Shown piece after piece: positions 62,773 through 64,000 of a stretch of 64,000 nt of DNA. Source of the DNA: Sutcliffiella horikoshii. GTDB lineage: Bacteria > Bacillota > Bacilli > Bacillales > Bacillaceae_I. Below the pieces are notes generated by a model. It ran no database searches. It worked only from the letters and a program-made list of their open reading frames with translations, and was not told where the DNA came from. The position numbers were made by a program, and so were the translations under genes. Position 1 is the stretch's first letter; each line of letters opens with the position of its first letter. The DNA lies in contig NZ_VTEV01000007.1 of NCBI RefSeq assembly GCF_008180725.1, positions 62,001 to 126,000 on the forward strand, read 5' to 3'.

Positions 62773-64000
62773 ATGAAAAAGTTTTTAGCAATGCTTATGG
62801 TTGCTGTCCTTACACTAGGCGTACTTGCAGCTTGTGGTCCACAACGTGAAACAGGTAACAACGGTGGTTCAGCAGAAGGCGAAGGTACTACAACTGAGGG
62901 TGCAGACAAGCCTGAAAAGTTAACAGTATGGGTTAACGATGATGAGAAACAAAGAGCGGCATTAGATGAAATCTTTGCAGCTTATACAGAAGAAACTGGT
63001 ATCGAAGTAGAAGCTACTGGTATCTCTATGTTGGATCAAGTAGAAGCACTTGCTCTTGACGGTCCAGCTGGTAACGGTCCAGACGTTTTCTTTGGTCCAC
63101 ATGATCGTCTTGGTGACATCGTTCTTCGTGGTCTAGCAGACCCAATCGACTTAGGAGAAGATGCTTCTCTTTACAGTGAAACTGCTATTAATGCTGTAAC
63201 AGTTGATGGGGAAACTTATGGAGTACCTCAAGTAATTGAAACTTACGGTATGTTCTACAATAAAGATCTTGTTTCTGCAGAAGAAATTGAAACAATGGAA
63301 GGCCTTATGACAGTTGCGAAAGAGCAAACTGACGCTGGTCAAGACAAATATGGATTCTTAATGGAAGCAACTAACTTCTATTTCATCTATCCTTTCTTCG
63401 CTGGTAATGGCGGTTATGTATTTAATAACGATGGATCTGGTTTCGACGCTAAAGACATCGGTCTTGCTAACGAAGGCGCTGTAGAAGGTGGAGAACTTGT
63501 ACAATCTTGGTTCGAAAATGGATACATTCCAAAAGAAATCAATGGCGACATCATGAGTGGTCTTTTCACAGAAGGTAAAGTTGCAACTGTTCTTACAGGT
63601 CCTTGGAACATCGCTACTTACAGAGATGCTTTAGGTGACAAATTAGGTACAGCTACACTACCTAAGCTTGAAAATGGTGACGTTCCAAAATCATTCGTTG
63701 GTGTAAAAGCTTGGATGTTAAGTTCTTACTCTGAAAATCCAGAGTGGGCAATCGACTTAATGAAGTTCATCACTAACTATGACAATGCAATGAAATACTA
63801 TCAAGCTGCTGGTGAAATGCCTGCACTACAAGAAGCATTAGATAGCGAAGAAATTGCAAACGATGAAATCATCGGTGCATTCGCAGAGCAAACTCAATAT
63901 GGTGAGCCAATGCCAAACATTCCACAAATGCAACAAGTTTGGGATCCTATGGGTAGCGCTCTTCAATTCATCGCTAACGGTGACGATGTTGGTGAAGTAT
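62773..64000 (+). CDS. mdxE: Maltodextrin-binding lipoprotein, 3'-truncated by window
   Basis: The frame opens at ATG 62773 behind GGAGGGG and is still open at the last base, giving 409 residues. The signal peptide ends in lipobox LAAC (Cys21), followed by an acidic Gly/Glu/Thr linker. The solute-binding domain (SBP_bac_1/8) starts KLTVWVNDDEKQRAALDEIF and has GPDVFFGPHDRLGDIV, TYGMFYNKDLV, GPWNIATY and FVGVKAWMLSSYSENPEWA, all typical of maltose/maltodextrin-binding proteins. It delivers maltodextrins to an MdxFG-MsmX importer, whose permease genes should follow beyond the window. Confidence 0.93.
   Translation, partial: MKKFLAMLMVAVLTLGVLAACGPQRETGNNGGSAEGEGTTTEGADKPEKLTVWVNDDEKQRAALDEIFAAYTEETGIEVEATGISMLDQVEALALDGPAGNGPDVFFGPHDRLGDIVLRGLADPIDLGEDASLYSETAINAVTVDGETYGVPQVIETYGMFYNKDLVSAEEIETMEGLMTVAKEQTDAGQDKYGFLMEATNFYFIYPFFAGNGGYVFNNDGSGFDAKDIGLANEGAVEGGELVQSWFENGYIPKEINGDIMSGLFTEGKVATVLTGPWNIATYRDALGDKLGTATLPKLENGDVPKSFVGVKAWMLSSYSENPEWAIDLMKFITNYDNAMKYYQAAGEMPALQEALDSEEIANDEIIGAFAEQTQYGEPMPNIPQMQQVWDPMGSALQFIANGDDVGEV

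Overview
The window is a chromosomal segment of a low-GC, spore-forming member of the Bacillaceae (Bacillus sensu lato). The evidence is a complete gerPA-gerPF spore-coat permeability operon, a Spo0E-type phosphatase, AddAB instead of RecBCD, typical AGGAGG ribosome sites, and long collinearity with the Bacillus subtilis segment yhjE-sipV ... addB-addA-sbcD-sbcC-yisB-gerPFEDCBA-yisI-yisK-yisL-yisN-asnO-yisP-yisQ-yisR. The genus cannot be fixed from this sequence alone.

Layout. 1-4.6 kb: the 3' part of an aminoglycoside/hydroxyurea-kinase-like gene, two tandem paralogous lipoproteins, a TVP38/TMEM64 membrane protein and a signal peptidase I. 4.7-20.9 kb: a STAND/BTAD regulator, then a Liv-type (branched-chain-amino-acid-like) ABC transporter in one operon with a 58-aa protein, a KAS III-like enzyme with an altered catalytic triad, an alpha/beta hydrolase and an SDR dehydrogenase, followed by an RND pump and an acyl-CoA ligase. 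This looks like an uptake-and-processing system for a carboxylic or acyl substrate I cannot identify. 21.1-22.2 kb: a MifM-like arrest peptide and its target yidC2. 22.2-22.7 kb: a 52-bp tandem array. 22.8-36.4 kb: an MFS transporter, addBA, sbcDC and yisB. 36.5-45.8 kb: gerP, DUF418, yisI, yisK, rocD, yisL, yisN and asnO.

45.9-54.6 kb: a carotenoid locus in two convergent units. The first holds two CrtI/CrtN-type desaturases and CrtM; the second holds a CruF-like DUF422 protein, an acyltransferase, a glycosyltransferase and a CrtP-type oxygenase. Together they suggest a glycosylated and acylated C30 xanthophyll. It sits where B. subtilis has only yisP. 54.7-56.6 kb: a PII-AmtB ammonium operon whose promoter is bracketed by two perfect TnrA/GlnR boxes. 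57.2-59.6 kb: divergent yisQ (MATE) and yisR (AraC). 59.6-60.5 kb: a second array, again with a 52-bp period. 60.5-64 kb: divergent maltodextrin genes mdxD and mdxE (cut by the window end) with several LacI-type operators.

Two kinds of non-coding structure stand out. One is a pair of unrelated-sequence tandem arrays that share a 52-bp period, both between convergent genes. The other is a compound inverted repeat of about 450-570 bp present three times. No rRNA, tRNA, CRISPR array, insertion sequence or prophage gene was seen.
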